A stretch of DNA of 64,000 nt, from the NCBI GenBank assembly GCA_905182995.1, contig CAJJDP010000139.1, positions 11,396 to 75,395 of the forward strand. The letters are read 5' to 3'. Shown here piece by piece: positions 11,729 to 26,376 of this stretch. Every line of letters begins with the position of its first letter. Position 1 is the stretch's first letter. Source of the DNA: Paramecium octaurelia. Its lineage: Eukaryota > Ciliophora > Oligohymenophorea > Peniculida > Parameciidae. Position numbers and translations under genes: made by a program. The notes below the pieces were generated by a model. That model was not told where the DNA came from. It saw only the letters and a list, made by a program, of their open reading frames with translations, and ran no database searches.

Positions 11729-14571
11729 ATGGATTTACGCTCAACAGTTTATCTTCCATCAAAGTAAATTAGCGAAGGAGAAATTTAAGTTAAGGGAAAA
11801 ACCTTAGGGAGATGGAAAACTAAGAAGTTTATTATTGATGAAGATCAAAGAATCTTTGCATTAAAAAGTTCATAAGCAAAAAAGAAGTTAAAGCCTTTCT
11901 ACTTATAATATTACAAAGTAAGGAGGTTAATAATTTATTTAGTTAGACATAAGAGAGAAAAAAAAAGATAAGATTTCATTTGATTTGATTTCTAAGGCAG
12001 GAGGCAAAAGTGTGACATTGGGAATCCAAAATGAATAATAAGCCAATTTGATAATCAATTTGTTGTAAAAATTGATAACGAAGGAAGAGCCTATTTAGAA
12101 ATAATCATAAGAGGAATCATTATTAAAGTCTTAAATTGAATAACCTATGGAAAATACGTAAAGTATAAATGATTTCATATTAAGATTTGGCTTATGAGAA
12201 AATAGATTATGAAATACCTTGTTTTTTTGATACAAGTGAAATTAGAGAAAAGTATAATTGTTATAGTAATTGATAAGTATCTCCCAAATAAGGAGGGGAC
12301 AATAACGATTAGAGAAGTTTTAAGTGGTTTAGAAGGAGCAAGCATTCACGATATACAAAAATGTTGATAACCATCATCAATTTGTGACTTTTATAGAATT
12401 CGTTGGGGATTGTATAATGACTAATTGATAATTAGGCTGTGATTTGATCGTTCAGAATTTATCAGATAATAACAAAATAAATTAATGGAATCCATACGTG
12501 TCTCAAACCGAGTCTATGGTAGTGAAAGAATTAGCAGAAGATAAATCCTTTTAAATATGTGAGATTCGTTAATTGACAAATCTCTTTGTATTTAAGCGAG
12601 AATTTCAATATTTACGACATCATTTGAAAATAGACAATATTGATTTTATTGTTTAAAAACAGATTGATTAAAGACCAAAAACTAAATGCTATCAAGGAAG
12701 TTTGAAATATGGTTTATGGAGTATTTAATACAAGTAAATGAATTATCTCAATTTTCAGAAATAATGTGACTAAAGTGTGTTATGCGACAGAGCAGTCATT
12801 ACAGGGTTTATCTTATCCAGATGAAGATTCTTACCTTATTTAAATGTTTTTACAATAAATTTAAAATATCAACAAGCAGTACGTTTAAAAGACAATAAAA
12901 TAAGATCCACCTATTAATTCAGTAGAGATTCCTCAAATCAATAAAGCCATTATATAGGAATAGCAAGTGTAAGGAGGAGAACCTTAAATATAAAAATAGC
13001 AACCTGATCAACAATAATTACCACCTCAAATTAAAGTTGTTTAACAAAGCTAAAAGTAAAATTAAGAAGAGGATGATTAATTTTTTGATTGTGAAGAAGA
13101 AGATGCGATAGATGAGATGAATGACAAGTTATTTATTGTAGAAACTGTGGATAATAAATAATTGATTCAAGATGAAGTTGTAAAAGATGTTTACGAATAA
13201 AATGCAAGAAGACAATCTATATTGCCAATTTAAATTGATACTTAAGATAATAATGAATAAGATTGGGTAGATAAGAAAATGAAATTAGTATTATCAGGAG
13301 GTTATTGTTCACTCTCAATAAATGTGAAACATCAATTGTAGCCTAAAGAAAAAGGATAGAATAGATAATTTTTGACTTCATAAGAAGGAGGACACTACAT
13401 ATTTAAGAAAGATTTTATAAGAGAAGAAAAGAATGGGGGTTTGAAAGTCATCAATGAAGAGAAATTAGCTGCTTAAAAGGCAGTTATTAAATTCCTCATT
13501 ACCAGAATTGGAGCATCATTGTTAATGGGAAAATCTATTACTGGAATATCAATGCCAGTCTCAATTTTTGAAGCTCGTTCTAATACTGAAAGAGTTTGTA
13601 GTAGTTTGGGATTCGCACCAATATATTTAGAAGAAGCTGCTCTGTCCTAAGATATTTATTACAGAATCAAATAATGTGCGGCATTTCAATTTGGATTCAT
13701 ATTTATGTATATATCCTGTGAGAAAGTAACTATAATATCTCAACCTTAGCCTTTCAATCCTATCTTGGGGGAAACTTTCCAAGGCTTTTACGACAATTGT
13801 CCGATCTATTGTGAATAGATCAGCCATCATCCTCCAATATGTGCTATTCAACTTTATGGCAGATCATATAAGTATGTCTATCATTAAGATATCTAGAATC
13901 GAAGGACAATTGGAATTGGTGGCTAATTTTCATTCTAATTCAGTTGTTGGTAGAAATGTTGGAACCTTCAAAATTACTTTTGAAAATCCACATTAAGAGA
14001 TTTTATTGACATTCGCTCCAGGTAGTTTGAATGGGACAACATATGGTGATAAAGTGCTTAATTATCTTGAAAAATAATTCATAATAGATTTGAAAAATAA
14101 AATCATCTTGGAAACTACATTCAATCCTGATAAAAAATATTGCCAATATTTTGAAGTTGAATATGTGAATCAACTTGATTATTTATGTGGAGCTATTTGT
14201 GATGTTACTGATACGGCTATTTTGAGATATTAAAAGGAAGGTTTTAGAAAATATAAAGGATTGGATTTAAAAAATGATGTTAAACAGGTCAAACACAAGA
14301 TTAAGGGTATCTGGATCAATGAAATAAAAGTATGGAATTACTAATATATCTCTAGGTTGACAATCAGAAATTAATATCTATTTAGCATGATTACCCTGTT
14401 AAAATGTAATTGGCTCAATTCCCAATACCATCAGATGCTACTTTCAGAATGGATCTTTTATGGTGGAAGTTGAGAAATTTCGATTAATCTTAGCAATGGA
14501 AGGAGAAATTGGAAATTCTTTAAAGATAAGACAGAAAATTGAGAGAATAGAAGTCAAAAAAGAAAAAATGA
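11729..14571 (+). CDS. Oxysterol-binding-protein-related protein: PH, probable START, ORD
   Basis: Lipid-transfer protein, probably acting at membrane contact sites. Order: N-terminal PH domain (about residues 15-115; GKTLGRWKTKKFIID), a region resembling a START lipid-binding fold (about 150-400; GNQ-poor but with WNPYVSQTESM and GLSYPDEDSYL), a Gln/Glu-rich linker, then the ORD. The ORD is certain: FNPILGETF and the family signature CEQISHHPP are present, and the C-terminus (FRMDLLWWKLRNF, QWKEKLEILQ) matches the usual end. About seven introns of 24-27 nt are required, including ones inside the probable START region and just after the signature. The gene converges on the giant minus-strand gene 149 bases away. 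The START call is inferred from fold-like spacing and is the weak part. Confidence 0.87.
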
Positions 14572-14719
14572 TACATAATAATGTCTATTTTTAATAATTT
14601 ATTTAGAGAAATTAAGTGTATATATTGAAATCTAATTGAATTATCTTTATTAACCTTCTTTAAATTCTACATTGAATAAAATAGTTTAAATTTATATTTA
14701 TTTAAGAATAATTATGATA

Positions 14720-17700
14720 TCAAATTAAGCTATTCTTTCTATTTGATAGCTTATTAACAAGTGTCAGGATCTTCTAATAGATAGTGTTATCACTAGTCAA
14801 TAATAATTTGCAGATTTAGAATGCCTAATAATTTAAATGGATTGTTACTTTAATGAACAAATCTAATCCTGTATAATCGGGATTGAATTTATGAGTTTAC
14901 TTTTCAATGAGATGGACAGCATCTTTGTATACGTTTTCAACAACATGAGCATATGGTTTGGAATTTGCATCTATCGTTTTTTAAAATGCTAGTTTGTCTC
15001 CTTCTATTTATAAATATCGAATCAAATCTTATTCATCTTTGCGATAAGATTAAGTCAATCTATCTCTGATTACACGTTCTTGTGCCAACTGCTTCAGAAT
15101 GTTAATTTCCAAAAATAGGAAAAACCCATGAGAACAGTACTAATCAAAATGATACAAGAATTTCTCATTTTCTGTTATTATTGCAAGAAGAACCTCAAAC
15201 TTTTCAGAAGGGTCTATTCAAATATAAAATATTTATTACTCAATCTTGCAAGACCAATTAATGCCTCAATATACATTTTTATTATCGAAAAAACATGCAA
15301 TCTCAAATATCCTAACTAATAGAAATATCTGCAATAATCTGGATTTGAAATAGATGTGTAACAGTATTCCAAAGTGTTTTTAACCTTTTCTAAATACTGT
15401 TAAGTGGACACAATCTTATTTTATACCTTGAAGTTATTAAAATATTTACGAAGAAAATGTTTGCAAAAGTTGAATACAAACTACCTAAATAAGGATTTGA
15501 TTCATATTTGAATTCTATGCAATATTTCTAATAAATTGCAAGCGATTCATTCGCTGCTTACAATGACCATCTGCAAACTACATCATATGAAATTCCATCT
15601 CTTATGGTTTTCAATGTCTTTATCTTACTCTTTAAAAATTGTTTAGTTTCTTGGAATTTCTATTATTTATTATATGTTATTCAATACCTTCTCCATTTAT
15701 TGTGTGCATTTATTTTTCACTCTAGACTCCAAATATACTCTGGTTTTTGCTGTAATTTCTTGTTTGAGGAACTTGATCTTCTTGTCTGAATCTTATTACA
15801 AAGCAACCTCTAAATCTTTCACTCTTTTGTTGATCAGAAACTCTGAATACATTGTTGCTATCAATCTTTATAAATGGCCATTGAAAATATGTTACAAACC
15901 ATACTATTGCTGAACGTATTTTTAAGCATAGAATATTGGATCAACAGACTATATCAAGATCTTAGGTTGCTGTATCAAAGATTCTATATAGGCAAAATAA
16001 GCCTCAGTTGTTAGTTTAGCTATTTCAAAGTAAGGCCTCAATGCTGTTTTCGTTAAAGTTTCCTCATAAGAGAACTTAACTTCAGTAAATTGCTGCAATT
16101 CATCAGCCTCCTCAAATGAAATGATTTATTCAACTGAGATTGGATGATAAATCTATCAATAATATAAATATGAATACTCTTTGCTTTTGAACTCTTGTAT
16201 CATCAAACTCACTGTAAATCCAATGGGTTTACAATTAAATATTTGTTTACTTGATTCTTTTTTAAAGCAATTTCAGCAATTTAATAGCTTTATTTGATGC
16301 AGAAGTGAAATCGGCTGTTGTGATCTCAAATAACATTAAAACATCAGTGATTAATCCTGAAATCTCATCTATATTTGATTCACCAAAGGTTTAAACGCTA
16401 AAAATAATCAATTTATTTACAAATTTAAGTTTTATTTTGATAATTTGAAATCTCCTTTCATAATTATACACAATGCTTACAAACCTTCTACATAAGAATA
16501 AAGCAAACGCATAAATAACACTTATTTTAACACTAAGAAATTTCTCACATTTAAAGCAATTTGTTTTATTGGCTCAATGTTGTGTAATAAATTGTGTTCA
16601 TAATTTTCAAAATTTAAATTATGAATGTTCAATGCTTTAAATAATTGATTAACCGATATTTCTGTAGCATTTGATTTCAAGAAAATCTTTTCGCTTTGCC
16701 AATTCAATGCCATTCTGCAAATTTCATAATAGATCAAATCAAATAACTTTCGTTTAATATTATAAGCCATAGAATCAGCGTCTCTAAATTATCCCACATG
16801 CAATTGATAAACGATCAACTTCACTCCCAATTGACATAAGGCTATCTAATTATCAAATCCTTGATCCTTATCATCAATATGTATGAATCCTGTCTAAATT
16901 TTATCCATGTCTTATTGCTCTAATTATTGAGCTAACAAATATCGATTGATATCAGAATTTGTATTCAATCTTGGTTGCTTGCCCTTCTTTTTCTTTTATT
17001 TTTTTTCCTTGCTCTCCACCAATACATTATGTGCTGTCTGAATTTGCTCAAACAAATCTTAAATTTTGATATTATCTTTCTTATCCTATTTTTCTACTAA
17101 TTGTCTTAGTTCTTCAGATAAAACATATGTTCTCAATCTACTGATTTCCAATGCTAATTTTAATGTGTACTTCTCCCTTTTCAACATCTTGGCTTTGTTT
17201 TAATACAAAGTAAACAAAAACTTAATTAGTTCATTATTTAATTCTAATTGCTAACATTTTAAGAAGAAATCCATCAGTTTAATCAACAGAAATCGAATTT
17301 AAAATGTCTTATGACTCTTTATAAATTGCATTTCCTCCAATTACATCATCTATTTATAAGATTATTGATTATTATAGTAATAAGTATTATTCACATGGAT
17401 GTCGAGTATAGAAAAAAAGATTTATTATAAAGAGGCTGTTTATTGATCTGTAATCTCTTCTTCTTTTAATGGAATTTATTACAATAGTTCGACTATTTTA
17501 ATATGATCAAAGGCCTCTTAATAATCATAGGATAATTATAATACTCTTGTATAGAGAATCTTATTTTCAATAATTACAAAGATGTTTTAGTTTTATAATT
17601 TTTCTTGAATAATTAAGATGTATTTTCTAATGGCCATTTACAAATCAGTAAAATGATGATGATTTTCAGATTCCACATTCTGTTTACTTAAGATGAAAGT

Positions 17701-20700
17701 ATAACCATACAATAACTCTAGTTTTAATTAACTAATTTTCTCATCCTAAAACCAGGTTATCTCATTAGTCTCTGACTCTTCAGTAACTAATAGGTATTTT
17801 TCGGTAAATTTGTATAACTTTAGTAAACAGGAAATTAGAGATTGACTAAATACAGAGTTTGGAACATCATAATTGTAATCTAGCTGATCTTCATTTTATC
17901 TGAAATAGTAGGGGTACTGATGCTATTGATTCTCAATTAACACATGAACCAATTTGATTTGGATGATGTGACTCAATAGATTGTCGTTTCCGTACAGATT
18001 ATGAGACTAGATTAATTGCATGAATCCCTAATAGATTCCGTTACTCATTGCTAAAACATTATAATAAAGCAATTAAGAACAATAAAATATAGTCTAAGTA
18101 ATGGCAACTTTTAAATGGTTAAAGTAAATTGTAGACTCTTTTTAGAAACTCTCATAGATCATAAATTGCTCTTCCATCAGTTATATTATAAATTTATACA
18201 CATTTTACATGTTCTCCTGTTGGTTAGTTTCAGAGTAGTGTTCCCCAATCCAGCCAATCATAGGAATAAAATTTAATTACTCCAATACACAATTAGATGA
18301 TATAATCTGTCTAACTAATTAATAAGCAATGTTTTCTGTTTGTGAAAACTCCTTATTTCTGTTATAAATAGATAGTAAAATAAACTTAACTTGATTTTCA
18401 TAGTAATTCAAATAAGCCAAAGATGACTTCATTAAATCTTCATTTAATTATTTATGTTTTGAACACCTAACGATTGATTTGATTACACTCTGCTTTTCAG
18501 TGATTTTTTCATTAGAAATAAATTGCTGCATCAATTAGATGTCATCCAATAGTTCATTTGCTGTATTCAGAGCATTTTTGTCAAAACTATCAAACTACAA
18601 TTATAATTAAATAAATTAAATGTATAATCTATTCAATAATTTAATGTAGATTGAATTTGTTAAAAGAAAGTAATTACCCTCCTTTTCTAAATATTTAAGG
18701 TCATATTTGATTTCATTCCATTAATCTGTGACTAATTTTGTGGTTTGTTCAATACCAATTTAATACATGCTCTGAAGATTGCATATAGAAGAAGATAAAA
18801 TTTGCATTTGAAACATATAGACTCTGATATAATGGGAAAATGATTTCATAAACTTTGATGACTAATAGTCATCCTTCTGTAATTGTAATAGATTGAGAAT
18901 GAGGTTTTCGTCATTTTTAAACTTTACTTAAATCGCAGGACTTTTATCAGATTAGCTTAGCAGGATAACTTCATTTATTATTTCTTCAAAATCATTTAAC
19001 AAATTGATTAATAATGCGCACTATTTCATACCAAAATCTAATCGATTCATATAGACAAAAAACATTATTTTGTATTGAAAGTAGAAGATAAAATACTTGA
19101 ATTCATCTAAATTATTCTAAATTAATTTCACAATGTTGGATTTAAAATAAAGTTGAAAATGACTATAAAAGTCTGACATTTCTTCTTAAGACTATTCGAT
19201 AGAAGTAAGGAAGTACTTTTGAATGAGAATTTCCTCAAAATCCTAAGACATTTCATCAAATTTTTCGAGTTGTCCCAAAATCAGATATTATTCAAATGAA
19301 AAAATAGCCTACTTTAAAAATGACTTGATGGATACAAAAACTTGAGTTGTAGATTGGCCCCCATTCAATTCATCCAATATATTTTCATAGAAAGTTGGGC
19401 AAAATCTTTTTTATTTCATTAGTTCCAATTCCTCATCAAAGTTTTAATTACTTATTCCATTCTCATGAAATAAACTTCTACCTTAAAACTTAGCTGCCAT
19501 TACTGAAGGATACAGTCTTAACTTATAATCTGGGTGCAACAGCTACATTATCAATTAGCTGGAATTAGGATATTCATGTATCAATTGATTCTTGTTATTC
19601 ATCATCCATTTTCTGACTGTAAACCCAACATCCCCATCATATTCTTAGAGGGATTTTTCTACATCAAACTTCATTTATCCAAGGGTGGCCATCTAAAGAC
19701 TTACCATTCCTAATGAGTAGATATCGCATTTCTATGGATTAATTGGTAATTAATTATTTGGTTTAAGATAGTTAGTTAACAATTCTGGACTCATATACCA
19801 TAATTCATCATTTTATTATATAGATCTTATGAAATATGTTCTTTCAGTATTGAGATCATACCAAAAGAACATTCCAAAATCGAATACTACATACTATAAA
19901 TATTTTGATTTATCAGTTTTTTCAACTAGAATGAAACTATCCAAATTTAGACAACCATGAAACATACCCATGTTGGTTTCTAAAAAATCTAATAATTTAA
20001 TGGTTGAAGTGATAAAGTTCGAAATTTCATTGTCTGTATATTTTGTTTTCCTCTCCTTGATGACATCCTTGAGAGTTCTCCCGTTGCAAAACTTAAAAGC
20101 TTTAGGAGGATTATAGGCTCTGCATAAATAACCTTTAACTAAGGGATCTCTTATATTAAAAAATTGGGGTTGTTTTTGAATTTTCATATAGCTAAGTTTG
20201 GCAATTCCAATAGGTAAATTCAAGCTCGCAAAATCAGGTCCCTCTACAATATCATAAAATCGATAGACCCTATTGATGAAATCCTTAAAAATGTTCCTAT
20301 TATATGCTATTTCAGTTGAGTAATAGAGCATGATATCATCTCTTTAAGGAACGTCGACATAGGACATTAGCCACCTTTTATTTTGAGGTTGCAGACCAAA
20401 TATATTTGTATGAATATTGGAAGCAAATTAATCCTTCTTTTTGTCTATTCTATAGAGTAGATTGATTTTGGGTTGAGTTTACCTTATCTATTCTTCAACA
20501 AACAATTCCCAAATCTACATCTAATTGAGTTTTAGGAATGGAGCTTGTACCCTAAATGGAATGTATGAGAAATTCATAATCCTATTTTGTTTTCTCAATT
20601 CATTTGTGATATAATTATCTAACTAATATTCAACCTAACTGACTCCTTTGGATGACAACATATAAATGTAATGTTCTTTATGTCTAATTTATAGGGAGTC

Positions 20701-23700
20701 TAGAAGCGAGATTAAGGAAGTAGATGAAAATTTCTTAAGTTGGGTTTATGATAGATTGCAAGTCAAATTAAAAAATTACTCATCTATAGGTTTAAATTTG
20801 GTATCCTTTTTAGTTTTATTTGAATCTTCAACCTGCTCTTTTTGCTACTCTTATTGCTACTCTTAGATGTTCTGTTCCATAGCCTTATTCTCGTTCTCAC
20901 AAACCTTTTTATACTTCTCTAAAATTCTATAATAACTTTCGGCTACTTTCACTCCTGATACTTTATTGGTACTTTTCCTAAATTGGCCAAACCACACTCC
21001 ACCTGATCTTAAAAATACTGTACTACGACCATCAATCCATACATGTTTTTTCACAAACTCTTTCTTCTTCTTTAAAATTTCCATCTTTTCAACAACATTT
21101 TATTAAATATCTTAATGTTTATTAAGAAAATCTAATTGCTTTTCGTACTTCTTATTTTGTTATTATTTCAGAGACTTTTTAAGTCTTTTATCTCCTTCTT
21201 AGAATATCAAGTACCTTCTCCAATCCAAATTTCTAATTAGAACCAAGGATCTAGGTAAAAAGAACTTTCTATATGTATATCTATCAAGTGTCCATTGTTT
21301 CTAATGAGGATTTAGCTAATCTTTCATTTTCAGATAACTCAGTGTTTTTTAAAAGAAGATTTTTTGCAACAATTATTATTCTTTATCCTGTGTATCTTTC
21401 ATCTTAAACTTCATTGCCCAATTTGATATTCTAGCATTGAAGTAATATTGCAATTCCTCTATGGATGATTCCTTATTACTTGCATCTTGTAGTAACTTTA
21501 AATTTTAGTTTTCTTCTTATTCATCATTTTCTTCCACATCTTCATTTTCTTATTAATCTTTTGATTTGGCCTTTTTCTCAACTTTAGGCTTTACCTTCTT
21601 CTTTTCATGTTTAACACCCTTTATTTCTTCCATTCTTTTCACATAATCTTCAACATCTGAATCGGAACTCAATTCCACTATTTCCTTCATTCTAACATCC
21701 TTCACCTTTGTTCCATAAATTTTTAGAATTGGATAACGCTTTAAACTTCTTGGATTTATAGCTTTATTTGACGATCGTTCTGCTGATCCTCTGAATTTCT
21801 CAACTGTATTCTTTATCAAGTATGCTTGTCTTTGCAATAAATCCTAAATCTGAAATGGCAATTCGCTAAATAAGGTCATTTCCACGAATCTCAAAAAGAA
21901 ATTAGCCAATAGACAAATCAAGAAGAAACCTGACATTTATATTAAGGCATCAGCAGAAGTAATATCATCTCTCTTTGAAGTTATCTAGCCGCTATTTACA
22001 ACTAAGGACAAATAGGCTAGTCCATCTAAGACTCTATTCCATACTCCAATAGTGCTCTCACTAATTGGAATAGGTCTCTGCATTTCATTCAGCAATTTTA
22101 ACTTATCACATTATAATTCTAACAGACTTCTGAGGAAAGCTATCATGTAACTAAGGGGGAATGTTGTTCCAAATAAGACAAGCATTGAGTGCTGAATAGC
22201 TATTTCCATAAAATCATCTACAGTTCCATATCTCTCAGGACTGATCACATAGGATTCTTTGTCAAAAAACTCTAAAAGCATTATTATGATATCAATTTAC
22301 ATTCCTCAATAAAATCATTTATTAAATGAAATGGATCTTCCTACTTCTTTGCCTGCTCACTATCTTAATCATCCAGAATTTGATCTTAAATCTAAAGATT
22401 TATTTAATTATCTTGAAAGAATTAAAGCTTCTTCTCCTGAGGTTGAGATATTGATTCAACTTGTGGACTTTTCTCGTTTGATTTAAATTGATTTGATGGA
22501 TTCGATGAATGAGAAATCTGTTTTTTCATTTAATTTGATCTCAAAGGATCTATGCTTGGCTTTAAAGAAATTTTATTTGATCCAGAGGCCTTATTAGTAT
22601 GAGTGTTTTATGATTTTGATTGATGCGAACTTACATTGAGATTTAGATGAGTATATTTTGTATCATTCCTTTTTGGATTTTTTATTTTAAGATACATTTC
22701 TTTAATAAATTTAAATACCAATAACCTAGTTTTTAAATAAACATTGATCAAGAACTACAGCAAAAACATAGTTGCAAAATGATAACATGAATGTTTCAAG
22801 CAATCTCCATGAGCACAATGTAAACCAAATTTCTAATGTAAGTTATATAAATAATTTTACAGTATGAAGGAATTGAATTTCCAGAATGGGAATGCATAAA
22901 GCAAAAAAGCACAAAAAAAACTTTTTGTAAATGAAATTGGCCTCATACATTTTTATTGTTTTATGATTCTCATAATCGGTTAATGCGATTGCTAGTCTAT
23001 CAAATACTGTGTCTAGCAATAACACAAGTATTAAATTTATCAGGGCTGGTACAGTGACTTCAAATAGCGCTGTCGAATAGCCAGGCTCTGTAAAGGTATC
23101 CACATCTTACAATGCATCAGATATAATGAAAATTGATACTATAATGCCAACATAGAATATGACCATCAGAAATAAAAAAGCAAAAGACACAATTTTTTTC
23201 ATAACTCTTTATAAATCTGTAAAGAATAGAATATTTAAATTATCAGTCTCAATTGAACGAGAATAGTAACCATAAAATTATGATCTTTATTAAGTTGTAT
23301 CTTCTCCAGACTAATTGAATTAACCAAATTACATAGCAAACACCTTTTCCTTAGTCTACCACATATCATGAATTAAATTACTCCACTAGATCTAAATAAA
23401 TCCAAAAATTATATATAAATAAACATAAAGTGTGCTTTTAGTATCACTAGAAATAAACTGAATTACACTGATAATTAATCCTAGAATACCAATGGGAAAC
23501 AGCATTGAAGCATTGTACCCGACAAAATGAAAATATATGGCTAACTTTTCACCATAATATTCTCGAATTTACTTTGTGGGCACAAACCAAGGATGATTCC
23601 ATTGAAATCTCCATTGGAATGCTAAATTTTCTAGTTTTCGTTCAGCAAATTGATATTCTTGGTTCGAATATTTATTCTAACCAATAACACCTAGATAATT

Positions 23701-25965
23701 CCTTTCAGCCATTTCTTTATAGAAATACTGAAATAAAGATTTAGTCTTTAGTATTTCAATATTGTAATCAGATTTAAAAATAGGCACAAAGAATGAACGT
23801 TTACTCTTCCCTTGTATTTCATAATTGTCATGTAAACAAAACTTTGCCAATACAAATTTATCTGAAATTAGAATTGTAAAATTAATCTTCTCATCCAGAG
23901 CTAGATTATTGATTTTAATTCGTTCCATATTTGAAAATATTGAGATTTTGCCAGTCTCTGTTATGCAATATTATTTCCAAAGAGCATTAATTTTACATTA
24001 TTAACTTTTGGCCAACTTATCTGAGGTTAATTTAAATGTAATAAATGGCTCAAAAGGAGTGATATCTGCCAGATCCCAAATGGTCTTAAGAGGTTTAATG
24101 CTTCCTAAATTTGTAATGTACAATGCATCTTAAAACAAGTCTAAATATGACTTCGCTAGTTATTCTTTCTTTAATACTTTGACGTCTTTAGAACTTATAA
24201 ATTTATTTACATTGATATTGCAAATACCTCTAATCTAATCATAGTATTTCTATTATTTTCTATGCTCCTATATAATTTTAAAAATGCCATGGAAAACATC
24301 CACAAGTTGGATATTCCTTCCATTTAAATCTATTTATTCTTCAATTTCTGATTCCTTTTAAATTTATTCTAGAATGTTGATATCCTGACTGTTGATCTGA
24401 TCTTAAAATTAGAGTTTGTCAGGGTTTTTTTCCATATATATCTCATATGGTTTTTTGCTTTTAGTATTCTTATTGAAAAATTAAGCAAATTCGTCTTAAA
24501 TTGCACATTAATTTCTAAGATGAGTGATTTTCTCTTCTAAATATGTTAAATAAGCATAATATGCTTTCCACACATCATCAGGAGGTGGATAATCATCAAT
24601 AACCTCTTCGTCTCCTTAAGAAAAGATCTATTAATTAATCATTGATTGGTTGATTTCCCTTGAGATTAATTTATAATTAATTTTTTCAAGCAATTCCACA
24701 ATTTTTGGTTTTAAATAAATAAACATTTTTGATAATTCTCCTTTGTAATCATTATTGGATTTCCACAATCTGTTGTTTAATCTTAAGGGTCGAAGATTGT
24801 CATCCACAGGTTCATATGAGAATATATCTTAAAATTGGAAGTTTAATTATTTGGTGATCTCATATTTATGAGCCAAGTTCTTTAGATTTGAATCTGCTTA
24901 GTACAAGACGAGAAAAATGGTTGAACCATCTTTGGATATAAACTATCTCATTAAGAAACCCAACTTACTCAATTATAAAATCACAGCTAATCTTATAAGA
25001 GTACTTAAATCTTTGGTTTGACTTTCTGTGCGAACCCAACATTTTTCTTTTTCATTGTGTTCTAGAAACTTACCACCACTTAATTTGATTCTAATAAATC
25101 TATCCAATTTATAATTGTCTAAATTGAATGCTTCTTTGATGGCTGTTTGTCTTGTTTTTCTGTCTAAACTATAGATCTTTAGCAATTTAAGTTCCAATTT
25201 ATCAATTTCATCACTAAACAACTTTTATCCTCCTCCAAATCGTTTTAAATTTTGAAACCTTTCTCTCTTTGCACTTTTCTTACCTTCATTTTTCTCCTCC
25301 GTATCCAAACGATTAGATTAATCTTGGACATTCTTCCTATGGCTTGAATCTTCACTTAGTATTTACTCTTATTCTTCTCTCATTCTATCCTCCTCTTCAT
25401 ATTATTTTAACAAAAATTCATCATCGGATTGCAGATGGTATAAATTCTATTCAATTGCCTTAATTAAAATGAGATTGTCCATGACTTCAAACTCTGTAGC
25501 ATACTTATTGGATGCAAAACAATTCAAACATAATTAAATTGCCTCCAATTAAGTCATTGTTCCTAAGTCATCACTTTTTGGACTGTCAGGATTTGGAAAA
25601 CTAATATTGATTCAACTTATTTACGCAATAACTACATCACCCATATGATAGTCATATTCTGTTAAATATTAGTACTTGTCTGAAAGTTAATTCAATCTTG
25701 TCTGGGTTAAATTGCCAAGAAACAATTTCAAGTCATCTTATTCCTTATCAGATAATTGTTAACCACCAAGAAATTGCAAATAGGAATTATAAGTCGCCAT
25801 TAGTTTCTCTGCATACAGAGTCTTCTTCTTCTGTGCCCTTACAGTCTTTACCTACCTCTATGATGAGAACAGATTATCCGATTCTGATGAATCTTCACTC
25901 GATTTTGATTGATTTCCTTCTTCCTCTATTTCCTCGAGTTTGTAATATTAGTCTTTAGCTGTCAT
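14720..25965 (-). CDS. Giant anoctamin (TMEM16) fused to a kinase-like domain
   Basis: About 3,650 codons. N-terminal cytosolic region (to about residue 730); then the anoctamin core: IREYYGEKLAIYFHFVGY, the LTDYENHKT loop, a Ser/Gln/Lys-rich insert at 22440-22740, YVISPERYGTVDDFMEIA, a late helix pair with KLLNEMQRPIP and GVWNRVLDG, and a last helix before LPFQIQDLL. The same frame then continues with no intron and no TGA from 21837 to about 16430; I checked every TCA on the plus strand between 20331 and 21837. That stretch holds a basic linker, a domain of unknown fold, and a kinase-like domain (about 19600-20400) with NGRTLKDVI, HGCLNLDSFIL, VVFDFG, ELWYMSPELL and CDIYSLGMVSLQMATLG. The HRD aspartate is replaced, so it is probably a pseudokinase. 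Six or so introns of 23-28 nt interrupt the unrecognised C-terminus. Role (inference): a regulated scramblase or chloride channel. Two genes joined by a lost stop cannot be fully excluded. Confidence 0.8.
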
Positions 25966-26376
25966 TATATAAATATTATAATATATTTCAAAAACATATA
26001 AAATAGTCAATTCTTCTTTTTTATTATGTTAGTATTTTATTGAAACCCTTCCATCATACTAATGAATCCAGCATAGTACCAATTCAATGGAATTCAAATC
26101 CTCGTTTTTTTCATGACTGTTTAGATCATTTTTATTTTCTTAGTTATCTCGTCTCATATTGTTCCGATAATTTCATTAAATGACTTAAACAACAAATATT
26201 AAATCATAAACTATGATATCAATTAAGAAAATATTCAGTGTTATAAAAATAACAGCAAAATTGATAAATTGATTAAAATAACTGAAATTTTATTCGGTTT
26301 ATTTCTCAATATATATAAATCGAGTTTGTAAGTTATTTGAGTCATTATTAAAATAACTAATTGCCTTGTTTTCACA
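25966..26376. promoter_or_regulatory. Divergent promoter region
   Basis: A 411-base AT-rich spacer between the start of the giant minus-strand gene and the plus-strand dehydratase gene. It must hold both promoters, but I see no distinct motif. Confidence 0.4.

Noticed and set aside
25698-25958. Plus-strand open frame of 86 codons
   Set aside because: Antisense to the serine-rich first exon of the giant gene; its Ser/Leu composition is explained by that.
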